Below the pieces are notes generated by a model. The model did no database searches. It was not told the DNA's origin and was given only the letters and a program-made list of their open reading frames with translations. A program made the position numbers and the translations under genes. A DNA stretch of 5,652 bases from contig CANQLQ010000140.1 in the NCBI GenBank assembly GCA_947624755.1, positions 1 to 5,652 on the forward strand, given 5' to 3'. Of the stretch, positions 5,436-5,652 are shown one piece after another; the first letter of the stretch is position 1; each line of letters opens with the position of its first letter. Origin of the DNA: an uncultured Clostridia bacterium. Its GTDB lineage: Bacteria; Bacillota; Clostridia; Oscillospirales; Acutalibacteraceae.

Positions 5436-5540
5436 TTTTCGCCCGCCTTTTTCAAAAGGCGGCGGGACCTACGGGCGGCGCCCTCATCGCAGCCCACAGG
5501 CTGCGAAATTTTTTCTAAAAGAGTACAGGAGGGGCGAAAA
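5436..5540. repeat. Multi-arm palindromic element bounded by 9-bp inverted repeats
   Basis: TTTTCGCCC (5436-5444) and GGGCGAAAA (5532-5540) are perfect inverted ends. Inside lie three further stems: GCCTTTT (5445-5451) with AAAAGGC (5454-5460), GGGC (5473-5476) with GCCC (5480-5483), and CGCAGCC (5488-5494) with GGCTGCG (5499-5505). All four can form together as a closed three-arm fold. The stretch 5348-5652 contains no credible gene; a minus-strand open frame across it simply follows the repeat. It may be a dispersed intergenic repeat or a structured RNA. Confidence 0.55.
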
Positions 5541-5542
5541 AC

Positions 5543-5560
5543 AGTCCGATGGACTTTTTT
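5543..5560 (+). terminator. Terminator-like stem with T-run
   Basis: AGTCC (5543-5547) pairs with GGACT (5551-5555) around the loop GAT, and six Ts run from 5555 to 5560. Upstream As (5537-5541) can pair with the T-run and extend the stem. The 5-bp stem is short for an intrinsic terminator, but the T-run supports the call on the plus strand. It could end read-through from the membrane operon or a transcript of the multi-arm element. Confidence 0.4.
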
Positions 5561-5562
5561 CG

Positions 5563-5632
5563 GTGGGGATTCCCGCCTGTCGGCTCGGTCGGTGCTTTTG
5601 AGTCGTTGACGCAAAGGTCGCCTCCGGCGACC
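5563..5632. repeat. GC-rich palindromes at the right edge
   Basis: GGTGGG (5562-5567) pairs with CCCGCC (5572-5577) around GATT, including one G-T pair. GGTCGCC (5616-5622) and GGCGACC (5626-5632) form a perfect 7-bp stem with the loop TCC. The second shares its GGCGACC/GGTCGCC arms with the palindrome at 6-27, suggesting related dispersed repeats on both sides of the gene block. Confidence 0.5.
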
Positions 5633-5652
5633 CGCACCCCTCGCCGTGGTTT

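Noticed and set aside
5303..5614. Minus-strand open frame of 103 aa at the right edge
   Set aside because: It overlaps the end of a real gene and otherwise runs through palindromic repeats. It has no membrane segment or known motif, and the repeat structure explains it.

Overview
The window looks like chromosomal DNA of an endospore-forming, moderately AT-rich member of the Firmicutes, class Clostridia, possibly an Oscillospirales/Ruminococcaceae-type gut bacterium. The evidence is a sporulation M23/M50 pair (SpoIVFA/SpoIVFB-like), strong AGGAGG-type ribosome binding sites, a KtrB-type potassium transporter, a DUF5058-like membrane protein, and many short GC-rich palindromic repeats between otherwise AT-rich genes. 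The placement is an inference from gene content and style; no rRNA or other phylogenetic marker is present.

Layout. Positions 1-390 hold no convincing gene. They carry a cluster of degenerate palindromic repeats, including three diverged copies of a 60-bp unit that ends in a small hairpin. Positions 391-1948 (minus strand) hold a two-gene operon: a membrane-anchored M23 metallopeptidase-domain protein, followed with an 11-nt overlap by a SpoIVFB-type intramembrane M50 protease. Positions 2183-3547 (minus strand) hold a full-length KtrB-type K+ transporter subunit with no ktrA beside it. The 348-bp divergent region 3549-3896 contains two nearly identical 70-bp hairpin repeats separated by a GC-rich palindromic spacer, then a sigma-A-like promoter. 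Positions 3897-5347 (plus strand) hold two tightly linked integral membrane proteins, a DUF5058-like protein and an unassigned partner. Positions 5348-5652 are gene-free and hold a strong 12-bp hairpin, then a cluster of inverted repeats that can fold as one closed multi-arm structure followed by a terminator-like stem and T-run.

How the genes may work together. The M23/M50 pair would act at the forespore membranes, where SpoIVFB-type proteases release sigma-K from pro-sigma-K. KtrB imports K+ with Na+ or H+ coupling and normally needs a KtrA gating ring, which must be encoded elsewhere. The DUF5058-like pair probably forms a two-subunit membrane complex, perhaps a transporter; the substrate cannot be read from this window.

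The least explained material is the DUF5058-like two-gene cassette and the non-coding elements: the 70-bp repeat pair, the three-copy 60-bp family with compensatory stem changes, and the multi-arm element at 5436-5560. I found no defence system, CRISPR array, tRNA, rRNA or transposase.
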